Origin: Methylocaldum marinum
GTDB lineage: Bacteria; Pseudomonadota; Gammaproteobacteria; Methylococcales; Methylococcaceae
Direction of reading: 5' to 3'
DNA: 64,000 nt
Assembly: GCF_003584645.1 (NCBI RefSeq)
Contig: NZ_AP017928.1
Span: forward strand, 5,221,501-5,285,500
Under the pieces are notes generated by a model that saw only the letters and a list, made by a program, of their open reading frames with translations, had not been told where the DNA came from and did not search any database. Shown here piece by piece: positions 50,900 to 60,069 of the stretch. A program made the position numbers and the translations under genes. Positions within the stretch are counted from its first letter, which is position 1. Every line of letters begins with the position of its first letter.

Positions 50900-52468
50900 A
50901 TGGAGGTTCTTCGTACGGATGTCGCGATCATTGGTGGAGGGCTTGGCGCGTGCGCGGCCGCTCTGGGTGCGGCACGCGCGGGATACCGAGTGGTTCTGAC
51001 CGAGGAAACACACTGGATCGGCGGTCAGTTGACGAATCAGGCCGTTCCTCCGGATGAGCACCCATGGATCGAAGACTTCGGCGCGACCGCCAGCTATCGG
51101 GCACTGCGGAATGGGATTCGCGGGTATTACCGTGCCCATCTGCCGCTCACGCCGGTGGCACGGGCGGAAAAGCATCTTAATCCGGGCAATGGCTGGGTCA
51201 GCCGGCTCTGTCACGACCCTCGCATCGCGGTCGCGGTTCTCCACCAGATGATCGCGCCGTATCAGCTCAGCGGCAAAATGTTCGTGATGCACCCGCATCG
51301 CCCGATCGCCGCGTGGACCCACGGCGACCGAGTGACCGGAGTGGTCGTCAGGGGGCTGGAATCAGGTCGGGACACCCTGATCGAAGCGTCTTTCTTCATC
51401 GATGCGACGCCGCAGGGGGAGTTGCTCGACCTGGCAGGCGTGGAGCATGTCGTGGGAGCCGAGTCGCGTGCCGACACCGGCGAGCCTCACGCGGCCGAGA
51501 CGGCCGATCCCAAGGATCAGCAGGCGATTACGGTGTGCTTCGCCATGGAGTATCTTCCCGGTGAGGACCATACCATCGACAAGCCGCGGCAATACGAGCT
51601 GTGGCGGGATTATCGCCCCCCGAACTGGCCCGGCTCCCTGCTCGGCTGGACCACCAGCCGGCCCGAAACCCACGAGCCGCTCACGCGCTACCTGTTCGAA
51701 GCGGAGGATGGTCGGCCGTGGTGGCATTTTCGCCGAATTCTCGATGTCTCCAATTTCGAGCAAGGCTTTGCGGCCAGTGACATCAGCGTGGTCAATTGGC
51801 CCCAGAACGATTACTGGTTCGGACCGGTCTGCGGCGTGGACGAAGTGGAGCAGGCACGAAACCTGGAGGCCGCGCGGCAACTCAGCCTCAGTTTGCTCTA
51901 CTGGCTGCAGACCGAAGCGCCGCGTCCGGACGGGGGCGTCGGCTATCGCGGGCTCCACCTGCGCCGGGATGTGGTCGGCGGAACCGTCGACGGACTCGCG
52001 CCGGCGCCTTACATCCGGGAGTCCAGGCGCATCCGTGCCGAGTTCACCGTGCTCGAGCAGCACATCGCACACCCGCTCAGACCCGACGGCCCCGAGTTTT
52101 TCGCCGACTCGGTCGGCATCGGCTGCTACCGCATCGATCTCCATCCCCGTACCAGCGGGGCCCGTTATCTGGATCTCGGCTGCTGGCCGTTCCAGATTCC
52201 GCTCGGATCATTGCTGCCGGTGCGCGCCGAAAACTTGTTGCCCGGCGGCAAGAACCTGGGCGTGACGCAGATCACGAACGGCGCTTACCGTGTGCATCAT
52301 GTCGAATGGAACGTGGGAGAGGCTGCGGGACTATTGGCGGCGTTCTGCCTGGAGCGCAAGGTTTTGCCGCGCTCCGTGAGGAGCCGCAAGACGCTGCTGG
52401 ACGATTTCCAGTCGCTGCTCCGGAAACAGGGAATTCCGCTCTCCTGGCCCTCGCTTTCGCCGCTCTGA
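50900..52468 (+). CDS. FAD-dependent oxidoreductase (FAD_oxidored type)
   Basis: The 522-residue protein has an N-terminal Rossmann FAD-binding motif (DVAIIGGGLGACAAALGAARAG, residues 7-28), ETHWIGGQLTNQ, FIDATPQGELLDLAG, and a C-terminal FAD segment (LLPGGKNLGVTQITNGAYRVHHVEWNVGEAAG). This matches the FAD_oxidored family, whose members are largely uncharacterised. GGAGGAG precedes the ATG. It is followed 34 bases later by a pyruvyl-transferase-like gene; the pair may form one operon. Confidence 0.88.
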   Translation: MEVLRTDVAIIGGGLGACAAALGAARAGYRVVLTEETHWIGGQLTNQAVPPDEHPWIEDFGATASYRALRNGIRGYYRAHLPLTPVARAEKHLNPGNGWVSRLCHDPRIAVAVLHQMIAPYQLSGKMFVMHPHRPIAAWTHGDRVTGVVVRGLESGRDTLIEASFFIDATPQGELLDLAGVEHVVGAESRADTGEPHAAETADPKDQQAITVCFAMEYLPGEDHTIDKPRQYELWRDYRPPNWPGSLLGWTTSRPETHEPLTRYLFEAEDGRPWWHFRRILDVSNFEQGFAASDISVVNWPQNDYWFGPVCGVDEVEQARNLEAARQLSLSLLYWLQTEAPRPDGGVGYRGLHLRRDVVGGTVDGLAPAPYIRESRRIRAEFTVLEQHIAHPLRPDGPEFFADSVGIGCYRIDLHPRTSGARYLDLGCWPFQIPLGSLLPVRAENLLPGGKNLGVTQITNGAYRVHHVEWNVGEAAGLLAAFCLERKVLPRSVRSRKTLLDDFQSLLRKQGIPLSWPSLSPL

Positions 52469-52502
52469 GGTTTGGTGTTCGTACCGATTTGGGAGGCATC
52501 GC

Positions 52503-53621
52503 ATGGCGCAGCAGGATCGACCGTTTCGCATCGGTATTTCAGGATCCTACGGGGGAATGAATCTCGGCGACGAGGCTATCCTGGACGGTATCGTGAGCCA
52601 GTTGCGAGAGTCGATCGCGGCCGAGATCACGGTCTTTTCGCGAAACCCCGAGGACACGCTGAGCCGGCATCGGGTCGAGCGTTCCGTTCCGGTCCGGAAT
52701 CTGACACGGAAAGAAGTCAGCCGGGAAATCGAACGGCTCGATCTGTTCATCCTCGGCGGGGGCGGCATTCTTTACGACCGGGATGCCGAGACCTATTTGA
52801 GGGAAGTATTTCTCGCCCATGAATTCGGAATTCCGGTGGTCGTTTACGCGGTGAGCGCCGGTCCGCTCACCGATCCGAGCGCGCGTGGCGCCGTGCGCGA
52901 GGCTCTGAACCAGGTGGCCGTCGTCACGGTGCGGGACCGGCAAGGCTATCGATTGCTCGAAGATGTCGGGATCGATCGCGAGATTCATCTGACCGCGGAT
53001 TCGGCTCTGCTTATACACCCGGATCAGCTCCCGCTCGAAGCCCTCAAATCGGAAGGCGTCGAGTTCGAACGCCACCTGGTGGGGTTTTCGGTTAGGGAGC
53101 CGGGTCCCGCGGCGCCCGATCTCGATCCGGAGCATTATTACGCGCTGCTCGCCAATACGGCGGATTTCATGGTGGATCGGCTCGACGCCGACGTCGTTTT
53201 CGTTCCGATGGAAAGGACCGATGTTCAGCACAGCCATGCGGTCGTGGCGCACATGCACAATTCCGAACGTGCGGAAGTTCTGAGGCGCAAATACTCGGCT
53301 CAGCAAACGCTTGGTCTGTTGGGATGTTTCGAGTTCGCGGTGGGTATGCGGCTCCATTTTCTGATTTTCGCCGCCCTTCAGGGGACGCCTTTCGTCGCAC
53401 TTCCTTACGCATCCAAAGTCGTGGGCTTTCTCGATGATCTGGGGATGGAAACGCCGCCGCTGGGGGGTGTCGGGATCGGTCAGCTCATCGCCAGGATAGA
53501 TCGTTGCTGGGACACGCGCGAGGAGATTCGCGCCAAGATCAAGCAACGGCTCCCCGCTCTCCAAGCGCGTGCGCGAGAGACCAATCGGCTCCTCGTCCGG
53601 CTTCTGGCCGCATCAAGCTAG
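52503..53621 (+). CDS. polysaccharide pyruvyl transferase family protein
   Basis: The 372-residue protein has family landmarks: ISGSYGGMNLGDEAILDGIV near the N-terminus (G-N-x-GDEA), LFILGGGGILYDRD, and MRLHFLIFAALQGTPFVALPYASKVVGFLDDLG. The family (CsaB/WcaK-like) adds pyruvate ketals to glycans, but no glycosyltransferase or polysaccharide gene is nearby. Pairing with the FAD oxidoreductase is the only clue to its role. GGGAGG precedes the start. Confidence 0.9.
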   Translation: MAQQDRPFRIGISGSYGGMNLGDEAILDGIVSQLRESIAAEITVFSRNPEDTLSRHRVERSVPVRNLTRKEVSREIERLDLFILGGGGILYDRDAETYLREVFLAHEFGIPVVVYAVSAGPLTDPSARGAVREALNQVAVVTVRDRQGYRLLEDVGIDREIHLTADSALLIHPDQLPLEALKSEGVEFERHLVGFSVREPGPAAPDLDPEHYYALLANTADFMVDRLDADVVFVPMERTDVQHSHAVVAHMHNSERAEVLRRKYSAQQTLGLLGCFEFAVGMRLHFLIFAALQGTPFVALPYASKVVGFLDDLGMETPPLGGVGIGQLIARIDRCWDTREEIRAKIKQRLPALQARARETNRLLVRLLAASS

Positions 53622-53833
53622 CTTCGTTGCCTTGGCGCGTTCTGGTACGGCTGCTCGCCATCCGCGGAAAAGCCGTGGGAGTTTCCTGAATGGACTCGGC
53701 GGGTTCCCGCAACGGCCCGTGCGTACCAGACCATGCGATGAGTTTACTCGAGCCGTAGCGGTTTCGGATGTTTAGTCCCGCTATCGAGACGGCCTTTCCG
53801 CTTGGGGGAACTCGAAATGCCGGCGGCAAGTCT

Positions 53834-54134
53834 TTCAATCTAGAAGCGGCAGTCGACTGCTTGGATGGCGCAGAAGCTCCACACGGATTCCGGCCGTCGT
53901 CCGTTCTACCGGTTGCACCGCGTGGGTGAAGCCGCTACGCACCCGATTGCACGGCGGAGGGGCTATTAGGCAGCGTTGCGCCTTCTTGCGGGAAACCGCC
54001 CCGCGGCGGTGTCGCTCTCCTTCGACTCGGCTCAGGACAGGCCCTTCGACTGGGTTCAGGACAGGCCCTTCGACGGAGCTCAGGACAGGCTTGCCGCACA
54101 CTCGAGCACGTCCAACTGCCGTTTCCAGGTTGAA
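53834..54134. repeat. inverted-repeat-bounded element, copy 1 (TTCAACCTRGAA ends)
   Basis: The left end reads TTCAATCTAGAAGCGGCAG (53834) and the right end is the inverted AACTGCCGTTTCCAGGTTGAA (to 54134). The interior, about 300 bases, contains three 24-base repeats (54019-54089). The same end sequences bound 63799-63912. No coding capacity is apparent; the open frame across it on the minus strand is made of the repeats. Confidence 0.65.
54019..54089. repeat. three tandem ~24-base repeats
   Basis: Units CCTTCGACTCGGCTCAGGAC, CCCTTCGACTGGGTTCAGGAC and CCCTTCGACGGAGCTCAGGAC (each followed by AGG; the first is cited without it) repeat with a 24-base period. The unit also appears in reverse at 63860-63883. 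Each has partial dyad symmetry. It is a repeat family, not a CRISPR array: there are no spacers. Confidence 0.85.
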
Positions 54135-54178
54135 ATGTATAGTCCCGCCACTTCCCTCCCCGGAGAGGACCGTACGGC

Positions 54179-54880
54179 ATGGATATCAGGAAACTGCTGC
54201 CGAGCACAGCCCATGTGCGAAAGAACATCCTGGCGGGACTGATCGCCGTGACGCCGCTGCTGGTGACCTGGGTGGTGTTCCAGTTCATCTTCACTCAGGT
54301 GATCCGGTTCGGAAAGCCGGGGACCTCCGCGCTGTACTGGGCGATCTACCGATTCTCCCCGGAGTTGGCGGATTGGCTGTTCAGCTGGTGGGTCGAGTCG
54401 GCCATCGCCGTGACGATCACCTTCCTGACCCTGTACCTGCTCGGCGCCGTGCTGAGCCGGATGGTCGGCCGGCAGGTGTTCCAATGGCTGGAAACGCTCG
54501 TGGCGCGCGTCCCGATCCTGAAGGGCATCTACGGCTCGACCAAACGCATGCTCCTGGCCTTCCAGGTCAAGCCGGAACAAATCGAACGGGTGGTTCTGAT
54601 CCGATTTCCCCATGCCGAAATAAAGACGGTGGGTTTCGTAACGCGGGTCATGCGGGACGTGGCCACCGGCGAAGAATTGGCCGTCGTCTATGTTCCGACC
54701 GCGCCCAATCCGACCTCGGGCTATATGGAAATCGTACCGCTTTCGCAGGTGACGCCGACCGATTGGACCGTGGAGGAGGGGATGCAATTCGTGATTTCCT
54801 GCGGGACCAGCGCTCCGGATACCGTGAGATACCACGGCAATCTTTCGGAACAGCCGGCGCAGGGGAAGTGGGTTCGATGA
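54179..54880 (+). CDS. DUF502 family membrane protein, second copy
   Basis: The 233-residue protein has two N-terminal membrane segments (about 19-45 and 75-98) and the DUF502 core (VPILKGIYGSTKRMLLAF, VVLIRFPHAEIKTVGFVTRVM, VPTAPNPTSGYMEIVPLSQV, VEEGMQFVISCGTS). It resembles the 43609-44334 product over nearly its full length. The ATG is preceded by GGAGAGG. Role unknown. Confidence 0.9.
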   Translation: MDIRKLLPSTAHVRKNILAGLIAVTPLLVTWVVFQFIFTQVIRFGKPGTSALYWAIYRFSPELADWLFSWWVESAIAVTITFLTLYLLGAVLSRMVGRQVFQWLETLVARVPILKGIYGSTKRMLLAFQVKPEQIERVVLIRFPHAEIKTVGFVTRVMRDVATGEELAVVYVPTAPNPTSGYMEIVPLSQVTPTDWTVEEGMQFVISCGTSAPDTVRYHGNLSEQPAQGKWVR

Positions 54881-55220
54881 GTCTGACGAACGAGGCCGTC
54901 CGGACGGAAGATTCGAATCGTCCGCGTGTCATGAGCGACCGGACGCCTGGTTTGCTTTTACTCATGGTCAAGAAAGTAAAACCACAAGAGCTCCCTCTCC
55001 CTCTGGGCGAGGGTTGGGGCGAGGGCGATTCGAATAGGGCTTTACTTTCTTTACGTACGGTAACCTCGCCGACAAAGAGGCCCGTTCGCTTTGCCTGTTC
55101 CGGAGCACGCCCGATACGAAACTTATTCGTTCTTTGCCCGAAGCCGCTACGCACTGCATTGCCGTTTCCAGGATAATCCGGACTTTTACCGTCACGGCGA
55201 TACTCAGCGAGAGGAGCTGC
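54881..55220. other. 340-base intergenic stretch with a CTCCCTCTCC/GGGCGAGGG repeat
   Basis: Around 54991-55024 lies an inverted CTCCCTCTCC...GGGCGAGGG...GGCGAGGG segment, a common intergenic repeat type in high-GC bacteria. Nothing else is recognised. Confidence 0.5.
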
Positions 55221-55604
55221 ATGAATCTGGAAAAAGTCGTCTTCGGGTTTTTCATCGTTCTCGCCGCCACGCTTAATTTCGGCTTTTTCATCGGCGAAAT
55301 CGATAAGCCTCATCATCATCATGTTTCCGAATTGTTCGCCGCCATCGTGGTGAATCTGATAGCCACTGTGCTCAAATTCGGAGACCGCACCCAGATCGGC
55401 GCGATTCATCTCGCCACCAGCCTGGTCGCCGTTCTGCAGTTGATCGCCGCCGCCGTGGCCTGGGGCTACGCGGTCTATATGTCGGCTGAAGGGCTGACGC
55501 CGGGCGCGACGGCCAGCGTGGTGTCGCTATCCGGCGGGGCGCTGCTCGCGAACCTCATTTCGGTGACGATGCTGATCGCCGAGACCGTGATGCTGCGCCG
55601 ATGA
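55221..55604 (+). CDS. DUF6394 family membrane protein
   Basis: The 127-residue protein starts at 55221 after GAGGAG and has three membrane segments (about 6-24, 34-53, 62-84 and a fourth at about 100-122). HHHHVSELFAAIVVNLIATVLKFGDRTQIGA is the conserved family region, cited by residues 29-60. It overlaps the following potassium-channel gene by 4 bases, so the two are translationally coupled; it may be a channel partner (inference). Confidence 0.78.
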   Translation: MNLEKVVFGFFIVLAATLNFGFFIGEIDKPHHHHVSELFAAIVVNLIATVLKFGDRTQIGAIHLATSLVAVLQLIAAAVAWGYAVYMSAEGLTPGATASVVSLSGGALLANLISVTMLIAETVMLRR

Positions 55605-57319
55605 ATATGAATACCAGCCTGATAAACAATGCCTTTTTCGTCGCGCTCCGCCACATGCGGGCGCCGCTGATCTTCCTGGTTGCGATTTTTGCGATTTCGG
55701 TGGGCGGGCTGGTGCTGATTCCCGGTATCGACGCAGAGGGAAATCCGTGGCGGATGGACTTTTTCCATGCCCTCTATTTCATCAGCTACACGGCGACCAC
55801 CATCGGCTTCGGCGAAACTCCCCACGCTTTTACCGACGAGCAGCGGCTTTGGGTCATCTTCTGTATTTTCCTGTCCGTGATCGGCTGGGCCTACGCCATC
55901 AGCAAACTGTTTGCGGTGATTCAGGACCGCGGTTTCAAACAGGCGCTGACCGGACAACGTTTCGCTCGTTCGGTAAGAAGGCTGGGAGATTCCTTCTATC
56001 TGATTTGCGGTTACGGCGAAACCGGCCAATTGCTGGCCCGTTCGCTGGATCATCTGAATATCCCGTTCGTGGTGATCGATATCGATCCCGAGCGGATCGA
56101 TGAACTCGATTTGCAGGATTATTTGTTCGATGCGCCCGGCCTGGTCGGGGACGCCCGGCTGCCGAACAATTTGATCATGGCCGGTTTGACCCACCCGAGC
56201 TGCGTGGGCGTCATCGCCCTCACCAACGACAACTTCGCCAATCTCGCCGTCGCCATCGCGGTACGGCTGTTGAATCCGGAGATTCCGGCATTGTGCCGGG
56301 CGACGACGGTCGATGTGGCCGCCAACATGGCCTCTTTCGGCACTCGGCACATCATCGATCCGTTCGAGAAATTCGCGGAATATCTGGCGCTGGCGATACG
56401 GTCTCCCGGCTCCTACCGACTGCTCGAATGGCTGACAGGGCTGCCCGGCACGGAACTGGCCGCCGAGCGGGTGCCGCCGCGCGGGCGCTGGCTGGTGTGC
56501 GGCTACGGGCGATTCGGGCAGGCAATCGTTCGTCATATCACGCGCGAACAGTTGGATGTCACCCTGATCGACCCGAAGCCGCCCAGCCGCGAAACGGCTC
56601 TCCCCTGGATTCTCGGCGTGGGTACCCGCGCCGAGACGCTGTGGGAGGCCGGGGTGAACGGAGCCGTGGGCATCGTCGCCGGCACCGACGACGACATTAA
56701 CAACTTGTCGATCGTGGTCACGGCGCGCGAGCTCAACCCCAATCTATTCGTGGTGTTGCGGCAAAATCTTCAGGCGAACCACGAGCTGTTCAAGGCTTTC
56801 GATTCCGACTTCACGGTGGTTCCGAGCGAAATCATCGCGCACGAATGCCTGGCGATCCTGACGACGCCGCTGCTATCGCGCTTTCTCGCGATTGTGAAGC
56901 GCAAGGACGATGTCTGGGCCGACGATGTCATCGCCCGGGTTTCCGCCGTCACCGGGACGCTCGTCCCCGCCGTCTGGAGCGTGACCCTCGATTCTCGGCA
57001 GGCCCCGGCCGTCGCGGAGACGGTCCGTCGCTCGGCGATGGGTTTGGATAGCCTGATGCGCGATCCCGTCGACCGCAATCGGCAGCTGCCCTGTATCCCG
57101 TTGATGGTGGTGCGGGGCGCCGAGGACATCGAGATTCCCGAGCCGGAGCTCATGCTGCGCGAGGGCGACAGCATCCTGTTCGCCGGGATGTCGTCTGCCC
57201 ATCAGGACCAGCAGTCGATGCTCGGCAATATCAATGTCCTGAATTATGTTTTGTTCGGCACGGAGGTTGTCGGCAGCTGGCTTTGGCGAAAGCTGACCGG
57301 CGCCGAGGCGGGACTCTGA
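55601..57319 (+). CDS. potassium channel with two RCK/TrkA-N domains
   Basis: The 572-residue protein has two membrane segments (about 20-43 and 82-103) around a pore loop with the selectivity filter TTIGFGE, then two RCK_N NAD-binding domains (LICGYGETGQLLARSL near 130 and LVCGYGRFGQAIVRHI near 300). A C-terminal TrkA-C-like part (ELMLREGDSILFAG) ends it. It is a ligand-gated K+ channel; cytosolic domains sense nucleotides or ions. It overlaps the DUF6394 gene. Confidence 0.92.
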   Translation: MNMNTSLINNAFFVALRHMRAPLIFLVAIFAISVGGLVLIPGIDAEGNPWRMDFFHALYFISYTATTIGFGETPHAFTDEQRLWVIFCIFLSVIGWAYAISKLFAVIQDRGFKQALTGQRFARSVRRLGDSFYLICGYGETGQLLARSLDHLNIPFVVIDIDPERIDELDLQDYLFDAPGLVGDARLPNNLIMAGLTHPSCVGVIALTNDNFANLAVAIAVRLLNPEIPALCRATTVDVAANMASFGTRHIIDPFEKFAEYLALAIRSPGSYRLLEWLTGLPGTELAAERVPPRGRWLVCGYGRFGQAIVRHITREQLDVTLIDPKPPSRETALPWILGVGTRAETLWEAGVNGAVGIVAGTDDDINNLSIVVTARELNPNLFVVLRQNLQANHELFKAFDSDFTVVPSEIIAHECLAILTTPLLSRFLAIVKRKDDVWADDVIARVSAVTGTLVPAVWSVTLDSRQAPAVAETVRRSAMGLDSLMRDPVDRNRQLPCIPLMVVRGAEDIEIPEPELMLREGDSILFAGMSSAHQDQQSMLGNINVLNYVLFGTEVVGSWLWRKLTGAEAGL

Positions 57320-57394
57320 AAGTGGCGTGCCGGACTAGGTTCTTTCCGCTGTGACACGCTTTTTCGATTAACCACCCTGCGAGAAGACACACCG

Positions 57395-58807
57395 ATGACC
57401 ATTCACCCTGACGCACTGCGGCTATCCATCGATGACTTCTGGGATCGCGAGATCCTGCCGACGCTCATCGATTACATCAAGATTCCCAACCTCTCGGTTG
57501 CGTTCGACCCCGATTGGCAGGCGAACGGCCATATGGAACGGGTGCGCCGGCTGGCGGCGGAGTGGCTGCACCGGCATCCGATTCCGGGGTGGACCCTGCA
57601 CGATCTCGGCATTCCCGGCCGAACGCCGCTGTTGCTTTGGCACGTTCCGGGGGATCTGGACAAGACGGTGCTGATCTACGGCCATCTGGACAAGCAGCCG
57701 GAAATGGAAGGCTGGCACGAGGGTTTCGGCCCCTGGACGCCGGTGCTCAAGGACGACAAGCTGTACGGGCGGGGCGGCGCGGACGACGGTTATGCGCTGT
57801 TTGCCGCCATCGCCGCCGTGAACGCGCTCGAAGGGCACAAGCGCCCTCGCATCGTGATTCTGATCGAGTTCTCGGAGGAAAGCGGATCGCCCGATTTGCC
57901 GCCTTATCTTGAACGCTATGCCCATCTGATCGGCAAGCCTGAACTGGTGATCGCGCTCGATTCCGGGGCCGGCGACTATGAGCGACTGTGGTCGACCACC
58001 TCGCTGCGCGGCCTGGTGAGCTGTATCGTCGACGTGAAGGTGCTGACCGAATCCGCCCATTCGGGTATCGCCAGCGGCATCGTGCCTTCGTCCATGCGGA
58101 TCATGCGCCAGTTGCTGGAGCGCCTGGATGAAACCGCGACCGGCGCCATTCGCCTGCCGGAACTCCATGCCGAAATTCCGGTGCAGCGCCGGGAGCAGGC
58201 GCAAGCGGCGGCGGCGATACTGGGCGGCCGCCTGCTCGAAAGCTTCAGCGCGGTGCCGACGCTCCGTCCGGTGAGCGACGATCCGGCCGAACTGCTGCTG
58301 AACAACACCTGGCGGCCGACGCTTTCGGTGGTGGGGCAGGACGGCATGCCGCCGCTGAAATCGGCCGGCAACGTGCTGCGCGCGCATACCGCCTTCAAGC
58401 TTTCCTTCCGCCTGCCGCCGACGGTGGACAGCCTGAAGGCCCAGGACGTCGTCCGGCGCGTGCTGACCGCTGATCCGCCCTACGGCGCCGAGATTTCAGT
58501 CGAGTTCGAGCAGGCCGGAACCGGCTGGGACGCCCCCGCTCTGGCGCCCTGGCTGGAGCAGGCCACGAGCGAGGCCTCGCAAACCTTTTACGGGCACGAT
58601 GCGGCTTACCTGGGGCTGGGCGGCAGCATTCCCTTCATGGGCATGCTCGGCGAGCAATTCCCCGAAGCCCAATTCCTGATTACCGGCGTGCTGGGACCCA
58701 AGAGCAACGCCCACGGGCCGAACGAGTTTCTGCACATTCCCTATGCGAAGAAGCTGACGGCGTGCGTGGCTTATATTCTGGCGAGATACTCGGAGTTGGC
58801 GAGCTGA
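57395..58807 (+). CDS. M20 family metallopeptidase
   Basis: The 470-residue protein has M20 metal-ligand motifs: LIYGHLDKQP (about 90-99), LYGRGGADDGYA (about 124-135), LIEFSEESGSPDL (about 155-167), and IALDSGAG, with a C-terminal His in NAHGPNEFLHI. It is of the dinuclear-zinc carboxypeptidase/dipeptidase kind. Length and order are typical. Substrate unknown. Confidence 0.94.
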   Translation: MTIHPDALRLSIDDFWDREILPTLIDYIKIPNLSVAFDPDWQANGHMERVRRLAAEWLHRHPIPGWTLHDLGIPGRTPLLLWHVPGDLDKTVLIYGHLDKQPEMEGWHEGFGPWTPVLKDDKLYGRGGADDGYALFAAIAAVNALEGHKRPRIVILIEFSEESGSPDLPPYLERYAHLIGKPELVIALDSGAGDYERLWSTTSLRGLVSCIVDVKVLTESAHSGIASGIVPSSMRIMRQLLERLDETATGAIRLPELHAEIPVQRREQAQAAAAILGGRLLESFSAVPTLRPVSDDPAELLLNNTWRPTLSVVGQDGMPPLKSAGNVLRAHTAFKLSFRLPPTVDSLKAQDVVRRVLTADPPYGAEISVEFEQAGTGWDAPALAPWLEQATSEASQTFYGHDAAYLGLGGSIPFMGMLGEQFPEAQFLITGVLGPKSNAHGPNEFLHIPYAKKLTACVAYILARYSELAS

Positions 58808-58882
58808 TCCAGCCGCCCAAATGTGTCGTCCGGGTTGAGGCACGAAACCCAGTGTTCTCGATTTCGGGACACATGCACGGTC

Positions 58883-59043
58883 GTAGGTCGGCAATCCGTT
58901 GCCGACGAAGGCGCTCGACCGGACCGTATGGCGTCGGGAAAGGATTCCCGACCTACACCGGGTGCACGGTTGTAGGTCGGCAATCCCTTGCCGACGAAGG
59001 CGCTTGTTCGGGGCAGGGCGTCGGGAAAGGATTCCTGACCTAC
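58883..59043. repeat. pair of BIME-like palindromic repeats (units 58883-58956 and 58972-59043)
   Basis: Two complete ~72-74 base units, each with GTAGGTCGGCAATCC...GCCGACGAAGGCGC and GTCGGGAAAGGATTCC...GACCTAC halves, are separated by 15 bases. They are closely similar to the pair at 37776-37925 and have the same head-to-tail arrangement. They lie after the M20 gene and before the convergent radical SAM gene. Confidence 0.88.
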
Positions 59044-59217
59044 AACAGTCCGCGTAGGGCGCAGTAGCGTTAGCGTAATGCGTCGAATGAAACGCCACCC
59101 ATCTGAGATGGTTTCAAACTTCCGTTTGGCAACCCGGTTTGAGAAGCTTGAGTTTCTCTCATAAGGCTTGAAGCGAGAGTTCGTAAGCCCACGGAAAGAG
59201 TGTTCTTCCGGGCTGAA

Positions 59218-60069
59218 TCATCGGTTCACCCGGACGGCCATGCCGAGCGCTCGAATGGACTCGGCGAATCGATCCAGGAATGCCCCCGGCAAAGCCGAGA
59301 GCCGCGGCGCCTGCTCCTGCATCGAGGGGCGAGCAAGGCCGTAGAGCAGGATGCCCCGGATCGGCACGCGTCGCCGTTTGAGCTCGGCCAATAGATTCAG
59401 ATATGCGTCCAGTTCCGTTTCGGAAGGCGGCTCGCCGTCGAATGCGAATAGGCAGGTTTGAATCCAGGTTGAACAAAGCCTTGCACTGGTTTCCAGATTG
59501 CGCAGCACGGTCTCCGGGGAGAGCTTGACTTGGTTGATCCGGAGCATGCCCTCGGCCGTCGCACTGTCCACTTTGAACCAGACTTCTCCCCCGAACTCGT
59601 TCCAGCGTTTTAGCCCCGCCTGTACGACGGGTCTGTGCATCAGGCTGCCGTTGCTGATCAGCACCAGCTTGATCTTGCCGAGCAGGGCGAACTCGCCGCA
59701 AACCGCGCCGATCAGCTCGACGATTCGGTCGAAGGTCTTGCAACTGGTCGGTTCGCCGTTCCCCGAAATGGCGATGTCCTTGATGGCGCGCTGTTCGTTG
59801 GAAATCCGGAACCGTTCGTAGAAATCGCCCCGCAGGACATCGTTCAGGAATCCGGCCAGCTCGGCCCGCAAACGCTCTTCGTCGATGTCGGGGGCGCCGC
59901 CGCGGGCGAGATTCGGCACCTGGCAGTAAACGCAACGCCAGTTGCAAGCGTTGTTGGGATTGAGATTGATGCCGATGGAGAGCCCGCCCGAACGGCGGGA
60001 AACGACCGGGTAGACATAGGTGAGGCCGGCGCTGTCGCGGCTGTGGTCTCTGGTTGTAAGTCGGGGCAT
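59218..60069 (-). CDS. radical SAM protein
   Basis: The 283-residue protein has the CxxxCxxC motif CNWRCVYCQVPNL (about residues 42-54) and the SAM-binding ISGNGEPTSCKTF (GGEP variant) near 98. Such compact radical SAM proteins (wyosine-base or pyruvate-formate activating-like) have no second Fe-S domain. The start is ATG 60069. No substrate gene is adjacent. Confidence 0.9.
   Translation of the reverse strand: MPRLTTRDHSRDSAGLTYVYPVVSRRSGGLSIGINLNPNNACNWRCVYCQVPNLARGGAPDIDEERLRAELAGFLNDVLRGDFYERFRISNEQRAIKDIAISGNGEPTSCKTFDRIVELIGAVCGEFALLGKIKLVLISNGSLMHRPVVQAGLKRWNEFGGEVWFKVDSATAEGMLRINQVKLSPETVLRNLETSARLCSTWIQTCLFAFDGEPPSETELDAYLNLLAELKRRRVPIRGILLYGLARPSMQEQAPRLSALPGAFLDRFAESIRALGMAVRVNR

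Noticed and set aside
54019..54089. Tandem repeats considered as a CRISPR array
   Set aside because: Units follow each other without spacers and vary in sequence; no cas genes are present.
53835..54101. 88-codon minus-strand frame
   Set aside because: Its SSVEGPVLNPVEGPVLSRVEG-like sequence is just the translated 24-base tandem repeat, with no ribosome-binding site.
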